From assembly GCF_004359215.1 (NCBI RefSeq), contig NC_090612.1, positions 505,554 through 547,876 of the forward strand: 42,323 nucleotides of DNA. The letters are read 5' to 3'. This stretch comes from Bremia lactucae (lineage: Eukaryota; Oomycota; Peronosporomycetes; Peronosporales; Peronosporaceae). Both the position numbers and the translations under genes were made by a program. Of this stretch, positions 31,059-40,774 are shown one piece after another (position 1 is the stretch's first letter; each line of letters opens with the position of its first letter). The notes below the pieces were generated by a model, which was given only the letters and a program-made list of their open reading frames with translations, made no database searches and had not been told where the DNA came from.

Positions 31059-31415
31059 TTAAAAAAAGAGCCAAGGTAAACCTTGGATGACATCAAATTT
31101 GTCATCCAAATCCTGTACGATGAAATCATCATCATACTGTAAATCTCTTAACGTGTAGTAAAATTTCACTACGCGTTTCATTACTGTTATCGATGCGCCT
31201 GTCGCTAGACGCACCGTCATCCTCGTTGGAAGGATGTCGCGCTCAACATATTTGAGCCTACGACCCTCTAGTGACTGGCGACGAATAAAGTTATTCGACG
31301 CTCCGCAGCCAACTAGGGCTCGATGTGACAAATCATTTGTCACTTTTATCTTCAAGGTGATGAGGGATACCTCATCACCAGGTGCAGACACATACCGATT
31401 GTGTGTCTGGAGCAA
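31059..31415 (-). pseudogene. Gypsy aspartic protease (retropepsin) with lost catalytic Asp
   Basis: LSHRALVGCGASNNFIRRQSLEGRRL aligns with LSLRALVDCGASNSFIRRQFLEGRRL in the plus-strand copy at 40860-40935. The family motif is D-[CST]-G-[AS]; here the Asp codon is Gly. The domain continues with TRMTVRLATGASITVMKRVV and ends DVIQGLPWL before a poly-T run and stop. The protease would process Gag-Pol; this copy cannot. Confidence 0.85.
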
Positions 31416-31475
31416 CTTTAGTCAAGAGATTTGCAAATTCTCTGAAGGTTGCTGGATCAGTAGGGCGTTGCACCC

Positions 31476-31790
31476 CTACTGATCCCGACCGTTTTTTTGC
31501 AGTCCGCCTTGGTGTTGCGATTTTGCAACAACGTCTGACCCGCGACCGTTGCCCTTTTTGGCATACGGTCCAAAATTACGTTCAGTACCTTTCGGTGCTG
31601 GGCGTTGGGGCACTACACTCATGAGCGTAGTGTCCTTATTTTGGCAACGATGACATTTCTGTAATCGCTTATTGCTCGTAAAGCGAGGTCTCTCGCTTTC
31701 GACGTAAGAGAGGTCCATTCGTTCTGAACCTCCTAGCTCGTGTCGTCTTGGAGGACGATACGATGACGAACTAGCTTGAGCCTGTCTCAA
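31476..31790 (-). pseudogene. Gag nucleocapsid region with scrambled zinc knuckle
   Basis: SYRPPRRHELGGSERMDLSYVE is followed by KCHRCQN, the first half of a CCHC knuckle, and then DTTLMSV. In the neighbouring frame the same bases read GHYAHEC, the second half of a knuckle. The frame is regained in VPQRPAPKGTERNFGPYAKKG. The same arrangement is present in the plus-strand copy. Confidence 0.8.
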
Positions 31791-31802
31791 GCCAAAGTCC
31801 TC

Positions 31803-31919
31803 CTATTCCGCAACGGATATTGCTTCTTTAAGCGTATCCAGTTCCAAGCGGAACAGGTGGGTCTTTACGGGACCATCCGTAAGACCTTGCATGAACACCG
31901 TAATCAACGTGTGTTCATG
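31803..31919 (-). pseudogene. Gag capsid C-terminal fragment
   Basis: TVFMQGLTDGPVKTHLFRLE and LKEAISVAE before an amber stop match the end of the gag frame at 40272-40388. The rest of gag lies in the N gap. Confidence 0.85.
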
Positions 31920-32898
31920 NNNNNNNNNNNNNNNNNNNNNNNNNNNNNNNNNNNNNNNNNNNNNNNNNNNNNNNNNNNNNNNNNNNNNNNNNNNNNNNNN
32001 NNNNNNNNNNNNNNNNNNNNNNNNNNNNNNNNNNNNNNNNNNNNNNNNNNNNNNNNNNNNNNNNNNNNNNNNNNNNNNNNNNNNNNNNNNNNNNNNNNNN
32101 NNNNNNNNNNNNNNNNNNNNNNNNNNNNNNNNNNNNNNNNNNNNNNNNNNNNNNNNNNNNNNNNNNNNNNNNNNNNNNNNNNNNNNNNNNNNNNNNNNNN
32201 NNNNNNNNNNNNNNNNNNNNNNNNNNNNNNNNNNNNNNNNNNNNNNNNNNNNNNNNNNNNNNNNNNNNNNNNNNNNNNNNNNNNNNNNNNNNNNNNNNNN
32301 NNNNNNNNNNNNNNNNNNNNNNNNNNNNNNNNNNNNNNNNNNNNNNNNNNNNNNNNNNNNNNNNNNNNNNNNNNNNNNNNNNNNNNNNNNNNNNNNNNNN
32401 NNNNNNNNNNNNNNNNNNNNNNNNNNNNNNNNNNNNNNNNNNNNNNNNNNNNNNNNNNNNNNNNNNNNNNNNNNNNNNNNNNNNNNNNNNNNNNNNNNNN
32501 NNNNNNNNNNNNNNNNNNNNNNNNNNNNNNNNNNNNNNNNNNNNNNNNNNNNNNNNNNNNNNNNNNNNNNNNNNNNNNNNNNNNNNNNNNNNNNNNNNNN
32601 NNNNNNNNNNNNNNNNNNNNNNNNNNNNNNNNNNNNNNNNNNNNNNNNNNNNNNNNNNNNNNNNNNNNNNNNNNNNNNNNNNNNNNNNNNNNNNNNNNNN
32701 NNNNNNNNNNNNNNNNNNNNNNNNNNNNNNNNNNNNNNNNNNNNNNNNNNNNNNNNNNNNNNNNNNNNNNNNNNNNNNNNNNNNNNNNNNNNNNNNNNNN
32801 NNNNNNNNNNNNNNNNNNNNNNNNNNNNNNNNNNNNNNNNNNNNNNNNNNNNNNNNNNNNNNNNNNNNNNNNNNNNNNNNNNNNNNNNNNNNNNNNNN
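31920..32898. other. Assembly gap (979 N)
   Basis: It falls inside gag of the minus-strand element. The matching part of the plus-strand copy (about 39669-40271) is roughly 600 bp, so the gap either overestimates the missing length or holds an extra insertion. Long X-filled ORFs across it are meaningless. Confidence 0.9.
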
Positions 32899-33025
32899 CT
32901 TTCTATGTCACTTAAAAAGGAGTAGCTTTCACGGGAAACGTGATGCGTACTCCCACTATCATCTAACATGTCCATGTTAGATGAAGGAAATGTGGTCCTT
33001 GGACGGACCAACAAGTGCTACCAGG

Positions 33026-33478
33026 TGTAACGGGGCACTACGACTTGTACTGCTTCCATACAAGCCCACTTCGCACTGGTCCAGTTGCGGGTGGTGACTT
33101 ACGTTATTTCACGTACACTAGTACGTGCAGAGGAAGACTTCTCTTTAAGGTAACTAGCTTAAAGAGCGTAAAATGAAAACTGTAGTAATATAATTAAGTA
33201 TCTCTTCTTTCTATCTGTTAACTCTAACTTAATCATAAACTAATGCTAAAAATGCAATTGAAATCTTATCTTATCTTATCTGTCTCTCGCTTTTGTATAC
33301 ATCTATCGTTAATTAGTCTGCGGGATAAATAAGTATAATGACCAATACCTATTTATGGATAAGATTTCTGAACATTACTATTTAAAGTAATATCCTCCAA
33401 ATATTATCTACCTTTTAAATAATATATTAATTAACAGCCTTTAAATGTTAATTTCATGCAACGATACACCCCGTTACA
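33026..33478 (-). repeat. 5' LTR of the minus-strand family A element
   Basis: The plus strand reads TGTAACGGGG at 33026 and ccccgttaca at 33469-33478, i.e. a full LTR in reverse. Its U5 end and the adjoining leader (32899-33025) are identical to the plus-strand copy around 39480-39668. The U3 part differs at roughly one base in ten. Confidence 0.92.
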
Positions 33479-33683
33479 TCTACGAACGTTCGGGTTGTTG
33501 GGAGTGGAGAAAAACATCATTCTTTGCATGACTCATTCCGCTCGACGTGGAACCTTCGTAGTTTATCGCGAGATTTGAATTGCTTTTTAATTTGTTGACC
33601 ATTTTGAAGTAGAGTGGTAGCTTCGGCTGTCGAGAAGTCGATTTATTTGGAATACAAATGCGTATTCTTAAAGAGGGTGGTGG

Positions 33684-34225
33684 TGTAACAATCTTAAGTT
33701 GCCCTATGTTACAAATCGTTTAGGTATACTTGGTGTACTTAACGGGATGGCCAAATGCTTTAAGTGAAGTACTAATACCTGCCACTCGGGTGTGGTTCAC
33801 ATAGTGACCCAACCTTGTGTATGTGATGCACATAGGTGCATTCACTTTGGAAGGGATGACGGCAAGCGTTATCCGTAATCCGAGACTTTCAGAATATCAC
33901 GCTCGCAATGTAGGGGTCCACATCTACAGAGGTGGCATCCATTTATTGAATAAAAGTTTTTTTGTATTCAAGTCGATTATATAAAAATCAGTCTTAAAAA
34001 TACTTCCTATTTAACAAGTGCGCACGTGAAGCCGGATTACCGCTTCCGTGACGACACTTGTGCAAGGACTTGGTTTGTTAGGGTGATATCGCTTATGCGC
34101 CCATCACACAGCAATCACCTCACTGCACAGGAGAAAAGACGGGCAAACCGCTTCCTCACTATGCCTGAAGGTGCGTAAGTAGAGCGTGGCTGCTGTAGAA
34201 GCGCCCGCTTACATGTCGGACTATT
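33684..34225 (-). repeat. Family B LTR, minus orientation, U3 truncated
   Basis: The reverse complement matches 25540-26066, with shared strings such as gcggtaatccggct, gtgaatgcacctat and cacacccgagtg. It starts at tgtaaca (33684), the expected LTR end. About 200 bp of its internal leader lies at 33479-33683, up to the family A LTR. Family A therefore seems to have inserted in the B leader. Confidence 0.7.
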
Positions 34226-35385
34226 GCTAAGTAAAGACAGTGCCATCTTGAGTACCCATACTGCTGCGAGGCAACTGGGAAAAGTGGGCTTCAAACTTTA
34301 TGAATGAAAATAAATCTTTGGGACAAGAGATAAAGTGTTTGAGTGCCGTGAAATCGTTTTCCTTCACTTGGCTTTATATGCTGTAGAGGTATAAAGCACA
34401 TTTAATGCATAAGTGTACTGCGGGCTGAGCGGCAACCTTTCGAGTAAATACAGTATGTTCTCGCCTATCAATCGAATTCGTCTAAGGTACGAGCTTGGCA
34501 CCAGTCGCAAACTCTAATCCTTGCAAGTTAAACTTGGAAGAAGCAGATCCAAGTTTATCAATAAACGCTTGAACGAACACTACGTAGCTTAAGAATAGGT
34601 CATGTACTGCATTGTAACGATGCATCGTCTGCTAGTACTGCTTGAGTATTAGATAAACGAAACTGATAAAATTTAGGCAAGGTGCCTCCAATTACCTCAC
34701 GATCAGACTTTCAGAGGTGAATTTCGTTGCTAAGAGATCGCTTAGCAACAAGACATAACTAAGTAGTGCTTCATTTAGGATAAAGTAAGACTGTATTTAA
34801 TATTATTAGATTCCTACGTACTAATATTTATTATTGTCCTGACTTTTAATATACTAATCTATATCTATACATAGTGACTTATTGCTAACATCCCATTCGC
34901 GCGTCAAGCAACGATTGGCGGGGTTAATTTCAAAACTTAAAGCAGCCAGTGAACAGACTGTCACATGACTACCGCAATATTAACATTTGTATTATTATTG
35001 TCAGGGAAAATAAAATTGTTCATGTTTATTTATTATTCCTCGCATAGGTATTAGTAATCATATAACGAGCTACCTCTTTTACATACAATATTGCCCAGCA
35101 AGCGTGTTGTGCTTGTATTGCACCGCCGAATACTTGTTGAATACACATTGCAGGATTACGGACATGATTATGGATACTACCAATGACTACCGACATGACT
35201 TCACAGTCTGTTATAATAGGGATGACACCATTAGATGACGTCACAAAGTAGCTTCGAGAAGATATAAAAAATAGGCTTAAAGGTAGCATAGAGTAGCGAA
35301 CTAAGGACCTAAATATATTCACTTCACATATCCCTCTACTGCGCAAATCTTTTGAACAGGTTAACAGCCGCACAAGACTTTCACG
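34226..35385. other. No supported feature
   Basis: AT-rich sequence after the truncated B LTR and before a copia gag remnant. A minus-strand 115-codon frame near 35026-35373 has no recognisable domain. This may hold the decayed 5' LTR of the copia element, but I find no second copy to prove it. Confidence 0.35.
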
Positions 35386-37150
35386 CCATACCGATGTCGA
35401 CCAAAAGCTGAGTAGTGGGAACTATTTCCACTGGAAGTTTGCCCTGCGGATGACGCTGGCAAGGAAGGGTCTGCTGGGGCACGTACACGTGTCAAGCCTG
35501 AGGTGAAGATGACTGAGGTATGAGTGCTCAGCGACATTGAGGCTTTAGGCTTATCGCCCAGGGAGTGGCGATTGAGCATCACACAAAAAATTCGGCTGAC
35601 CACGTCGGCAATCATTGCCTGGAAGACGCTGCGTGATTTCTTAAACAGCTCGACAATGCACAATCGGGTGTCGATGACCCGTCGCCTCCACGAGTTCAAG
35701 ATGGACAGTGGTGTGGCGATGGCAAACCACCTGAAAATTTTCGATAAGCTTATCGTGGGCCTGCACACATTAGGAGCTGTTTGACGAGAATCACCAATTT
35801 GTGGTTATTCCGAGCTGTACCCCAGCAGAGTACGAGTTAATCTCATCAATCGTGAGAAACCTCCAAGGACTTGACGCTTATCGAGATGAAGGGGAAGCTT
35901 CTAAAGGAATATTAGCGGGTTAACAAGAAGGAGACCACGGAGCGTGCATTCAAGGTGAACAACGGACGGTTCAAGGGCGGCCAAGGTTACAGAACGGTTC
36001 GAGAAGGATTAGCTGCGGCTTCACGGAAAACGACGGTGAATCAAGGTAGAATACTACAAGTGCGGCCAGGTGGCACATTTAAGCAGGACTGTCGTAAGCG
36101 GAGTGAAGCCGAGAAAGACGGCGCTGTGTTCGCTGTGGGTCAAGAACGGTGTGCTGGATAACTTGTTGAATGCCGTGCTACGTAGCAAATGACATTTCAT
36201 CAAAGTAATCTATTTAATTACGCAGCTTTGATTGTTAGTCCTACAGTTACCATTGCGGACGACAAGAAATTGCGAATGACAGGACAGGGCACGGTTCAGC
36301 TCGCTGGGTTGGACGGCTTGCGGATCAAGATAGTTGAGGTCTTGCATATTCCAGGACTTGACAGACATTTGCTGTCGGTTGGTAAACTGGCAAAACGAGG
36401 CTAAAAGGTGGAGTTCCAAAGCTTCCTGCATCACTAAAAGTACGAAACGAGCGGTTGCGAAAGACAAAAACCTGGCAAAAGCGTACGTCCTGGAATGCGA
36501 ACAAGAAAGTGCTCGGCTACTGGAGTATGCCGGGGTTGGTAGTGAGTGGTAGCTGTGGCATGCTCGCATGGAACACACGACGAAAATCGATCTAGTAAGA
36601 CAGAGCGAGCTACACGCGGTATGCGGATGTGAAGCAGGGTATTACAAAATATGCGGAGGACACATGAAGGGTAAGCAGACGGTTGACTCATTTCCATCAC
36701 GATAGCTTACAGACAACACGTGTTTTGGAGCTCGTACACACGGAGGGTGTTCACGATATGTGCTGACGTTGAAGATTTTTTCACGGGTTGTGGTGGCGAA
36801 GGCTGATCTCGTCGATATTGGTGGGAATTGGTCGAGACGCTTCCGTCACGTGTCAAGACTTCCTCTATGGAGACGCGACGAAGACTTAAGTATAGTGGGC
36901 GGAAGAAATGCTTTGTTGATTTTTCGGCGTTTGCAGCTTGGAAGTCGATTACAGTAACTTGGCTGCATTATCTCCTCGTCACCGTCTCCTTGTATTCGAG
37001 CATCGCTGCCTCATACACATCACGGCAGTCTTCAGTCGGCTCTGTCCGGTATCTTGCGGCAGCTTGGTCAAGTGCAACACGAGCGGTATTGACTGCTTAA
37101 GTGTCTTCCATACGAAGCTTCTTTTGCAGATTGTGGGGGGAACTGCTTCT
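35386..37150 (+). pseudogene. Ty1/copia gag-pol remnant, second element
   Basis: Gag part near 35524-35784: SDIEALGLSPREW, SAIIAWKTLRDFLN, TRRLHEFKMDSGVAMANHLK and DKLIVGLHTLG (UBN2/copia gag pattern). A remnant knuckle YYKCGQVAHL lies near 36050. The protease-associated region reads IVSPTVTIADDKKLRMTGQG and VEVLHIPGLDRHLLSVGKL near 36230-36400. The GAG-pre region reads LWHARMEHTTKIDLV near 36553-36600, and ELVHTEGV near 36730 starts the integrase. Beyond about 36780 the integrase is hardly readable. Stops in every segment show it is dead. It is distinct from the copia remnant at 3640. Confidence 0.8.
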
Positions 37151-37899
37151 TAATAATACTTTTTTCCACTTCTGCCAGGTGTAATGGGAATAGGCCAAGT
37201 CTCTTATTCAGCTCACTAAAAGAGGAGACTGAACCGTGGCGATGAAACGTTGGAGGGCACTTGCGAGGTTGGAGGTAAAATGACAACTGAATTGAAACGC
37301 TGTTATGGCTCCTGTCGCTACTCCTAATTAGCCTCAAGGGCTCCTAGAGGTTTTACAAGTAAAACCTACACATGCATGAATAAAACCTACGAACTGATAT
37401 TTAAAACCTTGGGTACACTGAGGTTCAACCCATAGGACCTTGATCTTGAAGTCCTGTGGAAAATTCCCTGCGAAGTGATTGGCTCACGCACTCACTCCAA
37501 CCGGTAGAGACACGTTGGACGCGTCACCAGTGTAGTTCCCAAGCAGGAACCATCATTCTGTACTTGAATGTAAACCTTGGACTTCGACTGGGAAGCTTTT
37601 AACTTGAACTTAAAACTCTCATGTCGACGATGCAGTGTCGCCAGATGGTTTCTAGGAAGATGAGTAATGACGATGCGGCGTCATCACTTCGTCTAGAGCA
37701 CAACTGGCTACCTTTAGCCCTGGCTCCCATGTCTTACCCTGTAGAGACATATCTCGCTTCCCTCCGTCTCATCTCCGGTGCCCAGCACCTTTGAGATATG
37801 TACTATGGTAAGTACTAAGACATGTAATGAGAGGCCCATTACACCAGGACTTGCCTGGGTTTGATACTGTGCGCTACTGATTGCGGATGACTTCAACTT
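37151..37899. other. Unassigned, probably transposon-derived
   Basis: Lies between the copia integrase and an antisense LINE fragment. A plus-strand string DLPGFDTV near 37852-37878 matches the endonuclease SDFPGFDTVV of the first LINE and might be an inverted piece of it. Otherwise nothing is recognised. Confidence 0.35.
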
Positions 37900-38595
37900 C
37901 ATATATTCAAGAAGATACCGCGGGAATTTTCAGTAGCTCCTGCCATGGATCTGAGAGCCTGACTTGAAACTGACACTGTGCGTAATGTGGTCACCGGCAC
38001 GCTTGGAGCTTAAGTACTTGGCACCGTGAAAGATCTGGTAGCAGAACGGTCCAGACATCAGTATGAAGTCGAGTCTGTTCTTTCGAGACATAGGACCGGT
38101 AAAGATACGCTTGGAACTGTTGCGGATACGCCACGCGTCGACCAAGCCGAGTGTCTCCAACCAATCAAGGCAGCTAGAGCGAATCAGATTGTAGCGCACA
38201 ATTGTGCTTGAATGTCGATTCAAGATGGAAGCGGAAGGTACCGAAGTGGTGACGGTCTGCAAAATTAGTCCCATGAAGACAAGAGACAGAGTGCTTGGAG
38301 AGAAGATGCTCGATCAAAATGTGTCCATTTTTCTTCACGCCAATTGGTGTTCCCTCTCAGAACACTAGCATTTGTCCAGGAGGGCTTCAGGGCCGAGAGC
38401 ACTTTAGCAGCGTGTGGCAAGACCGTCCGTTACCAGCTGCATCGATCCGTATTCTGCTAACATCAACGCCGACTCTTCCATGACGTATTCACCGTCAAGT
38501 TTGCGCAGCTTTTCGATTTCATCGAGTGGGCGCCTTTGCCACTGGACTTGACGCCGCTACTCCATGCAGTGAGCTCCAAGATCTGAGCGGAGCAG
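37900..38595 (-). pseudogene. Antisense LINE fragment: ORF1 end plus ORF2 endonuclease
   Basis: On the minus strand the end of ORF1 appears near 38420-38560 (QVQWQRRPLDEIEKLRKLDG, matching QWQGSMLNDLEALRASDG). Then come NTN and KKNGHILIEHLLSKHSVSC near 38300-38370 (ORF2 start) and CLDWLETLGLVDAWRIRN, MSRKNRLDFILMS and RAGDHITHSVSF near 37940-38170. The order is that of the LINE at 4781, with a deletion of the middle of the endonuclease. The GDH motif is intact here, unlike in that LINE. Both ends are cut. Confidence 0.85.
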
Positions 38596-38689
38596 TCTAA
38601 GAAGCGCGTTGGAATGTAGCAGTCGCACTGGCGACGCCCCTTATGAGCGATATATTACGCCAAAACTAATGACTCGAGGTCAGTATCGG

Positions 38690-39026
38690 ACACGTTTGCG
38701 TGAGAAGCAGCGAGTACGGCAGTGCACCTCATCAAGTGCTCCACAACACGGCAAATCCTGAAACCACACAATACGAATCGATCTTCAAGCAGAAGCTGGA
38801 GCTGGGACATTTACGCGTGTTCGGATCACAGGATCACGGTCATATTGAAAACGTCAAAAGGACAAAGCTGGACTCCAAGAGTTTTCGGTGCCTGTTTCTC
38901 TGTCGTGCAGAGAATGCAAAAGGGTACCGCGTGTTTGACCAAAATCATTTTAAGGTCAACGTTTTGCGGTCGTTGAGTCTCGAAGAGCGTAAAGGGGACG
39001 GCAGATATACCACGGATATATCATAG
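38690..39026 (+). pseudogene. Copia integrase-RT linker remnant
   Basis: YESIFKQKLELGHLRVFGSQ then VKRTKLDSKSFRCLFLCRAE and NAKGYRVFD form the conserved copia segment after the integrase core (HLRVFG...K.D.KS..C.FLGY....KGYRV.D). It is the downstream part of the copia element begun at 35386, with the LINE fragment in between. A family A LTR starts 55 bp further on. Confidence 0.8.
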
Positions 39027-39081
39027 CAAGGAAGTCAACGCGCATAATTAAAGAAGGTGACGATGCCGTCAAGAACCATGA

Positions 39082-39541
39082 TGTAGCGGGGTGTATCGTT
39101 ACATGTAATTAATACTTAAAGGTTGTTAATTAATATATTATCTAAAAAAGGTAGATAATATTTGGAGGATATAACCTTAAATAGTAATGTTCAGAAATCT
39201 TATCTATAAATAGGTAAAGGCCATTATATCTAATTATCCCGCAGACTAATCAAATATAGATGTAAACAAAAGAGAGAGACAAATAAGATAAGATAAGATG
39301 AGATTTTAATTGCATGTTTAGTATTAGTTTATAATTAAGTTAGAGTTAACAGATGGAAAGAAGAGATACTTAATTGTATTAATACATTTTTCATTTTACC
39401 CTCTTTAAGCTATTTACCTTAAAGAGAAGTCTTCCTCTGCACGTACAAGTGTACGTGAAATAACGTAAGGCACCACTCGCAACTGGACCAGTGCGAAGTG
39501 GGCTTGTATGGAAGCAGTACAAGTCGTAGTGCCCCGTTACA
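39082..39541 (+). repeat. 5' LTR of the plus-strand family A element (460 bp)
   Basis: Begins TGTAGCGGGG (one change from the family start) and ends CCCCGTTACA. The last hairpin (near 39510-39533) has changed arms but would still pair as RNA with one G-U pair. The two middle hairpins are partly decayed. Confidence 0.92.
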
Positions 39542-39543
39542 CC

Positions 39544-39559
39544 TGGTAGCACTTGTTGG
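39544..39559 (+). promoter_or_regulatory. Candidate primer-binding site
   Basis: TGGTAGCACTTGTTGG begins two bases after the LTR end. It starts with TGG as expected for pairing to a tRNA 3' CCA, and is the same in both family A copies. The tRNA cannot be named without a tRNA set. Confidence 0.55.
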
Positions 39560-39582
39560 TCCGTCCAAGGACCACATTTCCT

Positions 39583-39608
39583 TCATCTAACATGGACATG
39601 TTAGATGA
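39583..39608 (+). repeat. Perfect leader palindrome over a uORF start codon
   Basis: TCATCTAACATG, two bases, then CATGTTAGATGA: 12-bp arms with a GA spacer. The ATG at 39592 opens a 33-codon ORF. The other copy (32959-32984) is identical. Confidence 0.95.
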
Positions 39609-39693
39609 TAGTGGGAGTACGCATCACGTTTCCCGTGAAAGCTACTCCTTTTTAAGTGACATAGAAAGGAGTGCTGTCGAACGAATGAGTTAG
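39592..39693 (+). CDS. 33-codon leader ORF of family A
   Basis: MDMLDDSGSTHHVSRESYSF then LSDIERSAVERMS and a stop, located between the primer-binding site and gag. The part visible in the other copy (up to its N gap) is identical in sequence. DSGSTHHV resembles the D-S-G-[AS]-T-x-H start of copia-type proteases, perhaps by chance. It could act as an upstream ORF controlling gag translation. No homolog is known to me. Confidence 0.4.
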   Translation: MDMLDDSGSTHHVSRESYSFLSDIERSAVERMS

Positions 39694-39720
39694 ACCGTAG
39701 GAAACGATGCAATCTTGGCA

Positions 39721-39885
39721 ATGCTGTCCAATTTGGACAGAGATGCCCTCCATTCAGCCATCGCCAAGTTCATCCAACATGAACTTGACGAGATGAAGGA
39801 GAAGGTAGCCTTGCTGAATCAGCAAGGCTCTCAACAGGCAGAACTGTTGAGGTTACAACAGGTACAGACCCGTGTACCTGGATGA
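39721..39885 (+). pseudogene. Gag N-terminal piece (coiled coil)
   Basis: MLSNLDRDALHSAIAKFIQH then ELDEMKEKVALLNQQGS and more, 54 codons to a TGA. The heptad-like helix is usual at the start of oomycete gypsy Gag proteins. It lies in a different frame from the capsid segment that follows, so gag is broken here. Confidence 0.65.
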
Positions 39886-39956
39886 CGTAAACGCTTCGTC
39901 CCGAAACCTTAAAGATTGACATCTATAAGTAAAGGGGAGTCGAAGAAGACTCCCTC

Positions 39957-40388
39957 TTGAGATGCTTTGTCGAGTTTAACGATGCCATAAGGGCACGCCA
40001 CATCGTCGACGAGCAAGTGCAAGTCGCATTCGCTCAATCAAATTTGGCATGTCGTGCCAAAACTTGGGCATTGTACCTTAGGTTGCGCGACCCAAACGTC
40101 TTTGGGTCGCTAGAGGCTTTTAACGCCCGGCTCAAACAGATGTTTGAACCGCCAAGGGCTGAGTCCAGAGCTCGTTCAGAGCTTCTAAAACTCAAGCAAG
40201 GCAAGCGTGATGTTCACGCATATGCCCAGCACATACGACTCTTAGCGAGTTGTATAACAAATAACCCAGTCCATGAACACGCGTACATTACGGTGTTCAT
40301 GCAAGGTCTTACGGATGGTCCCGTAAAGACCCACCTGTTCCGCTTGGAACTGGATACGCTTGAAGAAGCAATATCCGTTGCGGAATAG
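39957..40388 (+). CDS. Gag capsid domain (retrotransposon gag), partial
   Basis: The domain includes RAKTWALYLRLRDPNVFGSL, EAFNARLKQMFEPPRAE, LLKLKQGKRDVHAYAQHIRL and FMQGLTDGPVKTHLFRLEL, the common retrotransposon Gag pattern (W...L......F..F...F). The frame opens without a convincing start because of upstream damage. It ends SVAE-amber at 40386-40388, while the following codons (EDFSLRQAQASSSSYRPPRR) continue the protein in the same frame. The minus-strand copy has the same amber codon. Confidence 0.85.
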   Translation: MRCFVEFNDAIRARHIVDEQVQVAFAQSNLACRAKTWALYLRLRDPNVFGSLEAFNARLKQMFEPPRAESRARSELLKLKQGKRDVHAYAQHIRLLASCITNNPVHEHAYITVFMQGLTDGPVKTHLFRLELDTLEEAISVAE

Positions 40389-40712
40389 GAGGACTTTAGC
40401 TTGAGACAGGCTCAAGCTAGTTCGTCATCGTATCGTCCTCCAAGACGACACGAGTTAGGAGGTCCAGAACCCATGGACCTTTCCTACGTCGAAAGCGAGA
40501 GACTTCGCTTTCGAACAATAAGCGATCGCAGAAACGTCATCGTTGCCAAAATAAGGACACTACGCTCATGAGTGTAGTGCCCCAACGCCCAGCACCGAAA
40601 GGTACTGAACGTAATTTTGGACCGTATGCCAAAAAGGGCAACGGTCGCGGGTCCGACGTTGTTGCGAAATCGCAACACCAAGGCGGACTGCAAAAAAACG
40701 GTCGGGATCAGT
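40389..40712 (+). pseudogene. Gag nucleocapsid region with scrambled zinc knuckle
   Basis: After the amber stop: SLRQAQASSSSYRPPRRHEL, MDLSYVESE, then a frame change and HRCQNKDTTLMSVV, VPQRPAPKGTERNFGPYAKK. As in the minus-strand copy, GHYAHEC of the knuckle is only found in another frame. The first Cys of the knuckle is Arg in this copy. Confidence 0.75.
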
Positions 40713-40774
40713 AGGGGTGCAACGCCCTACTGATCCAGCAACCTACAGAGAATTTGCAAATCTCTTGACTAAAG

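Larger units (their letters stand above)
27798..33478 (-). mobile_element. Ty3/gypsy retrotransposon, family A, minus strand, 3' LTR missing
   Basis: Read right to left: 5' LTR (33026-33478), a primer-binding-site candidate starting TGGTAGCACTTGTTGG, a leader with a perfect palindrome, gag (mostly lost in a 979-N gap), a nucleocapsid region, protease, RT, RNase H remnants, integrase and an integrase C-terminal tail. No polypurine tract or 3' LTR follows; the tail abuts plus-oriented sequence of another element near 27797. The whole coding region is broken by stops and frameshifts. Confidence 0.85.

Noticed and set aside
31776..33014. Long ORFs of nearly 400 codons on both strands
   Set aside because: They consist mostly of unknown residues across the 979-N gap.
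35026..35373. 115-codon minus-strand ORF
   Set aside because: No domain or start context; could be old transposon sequence but cannot be assigned.
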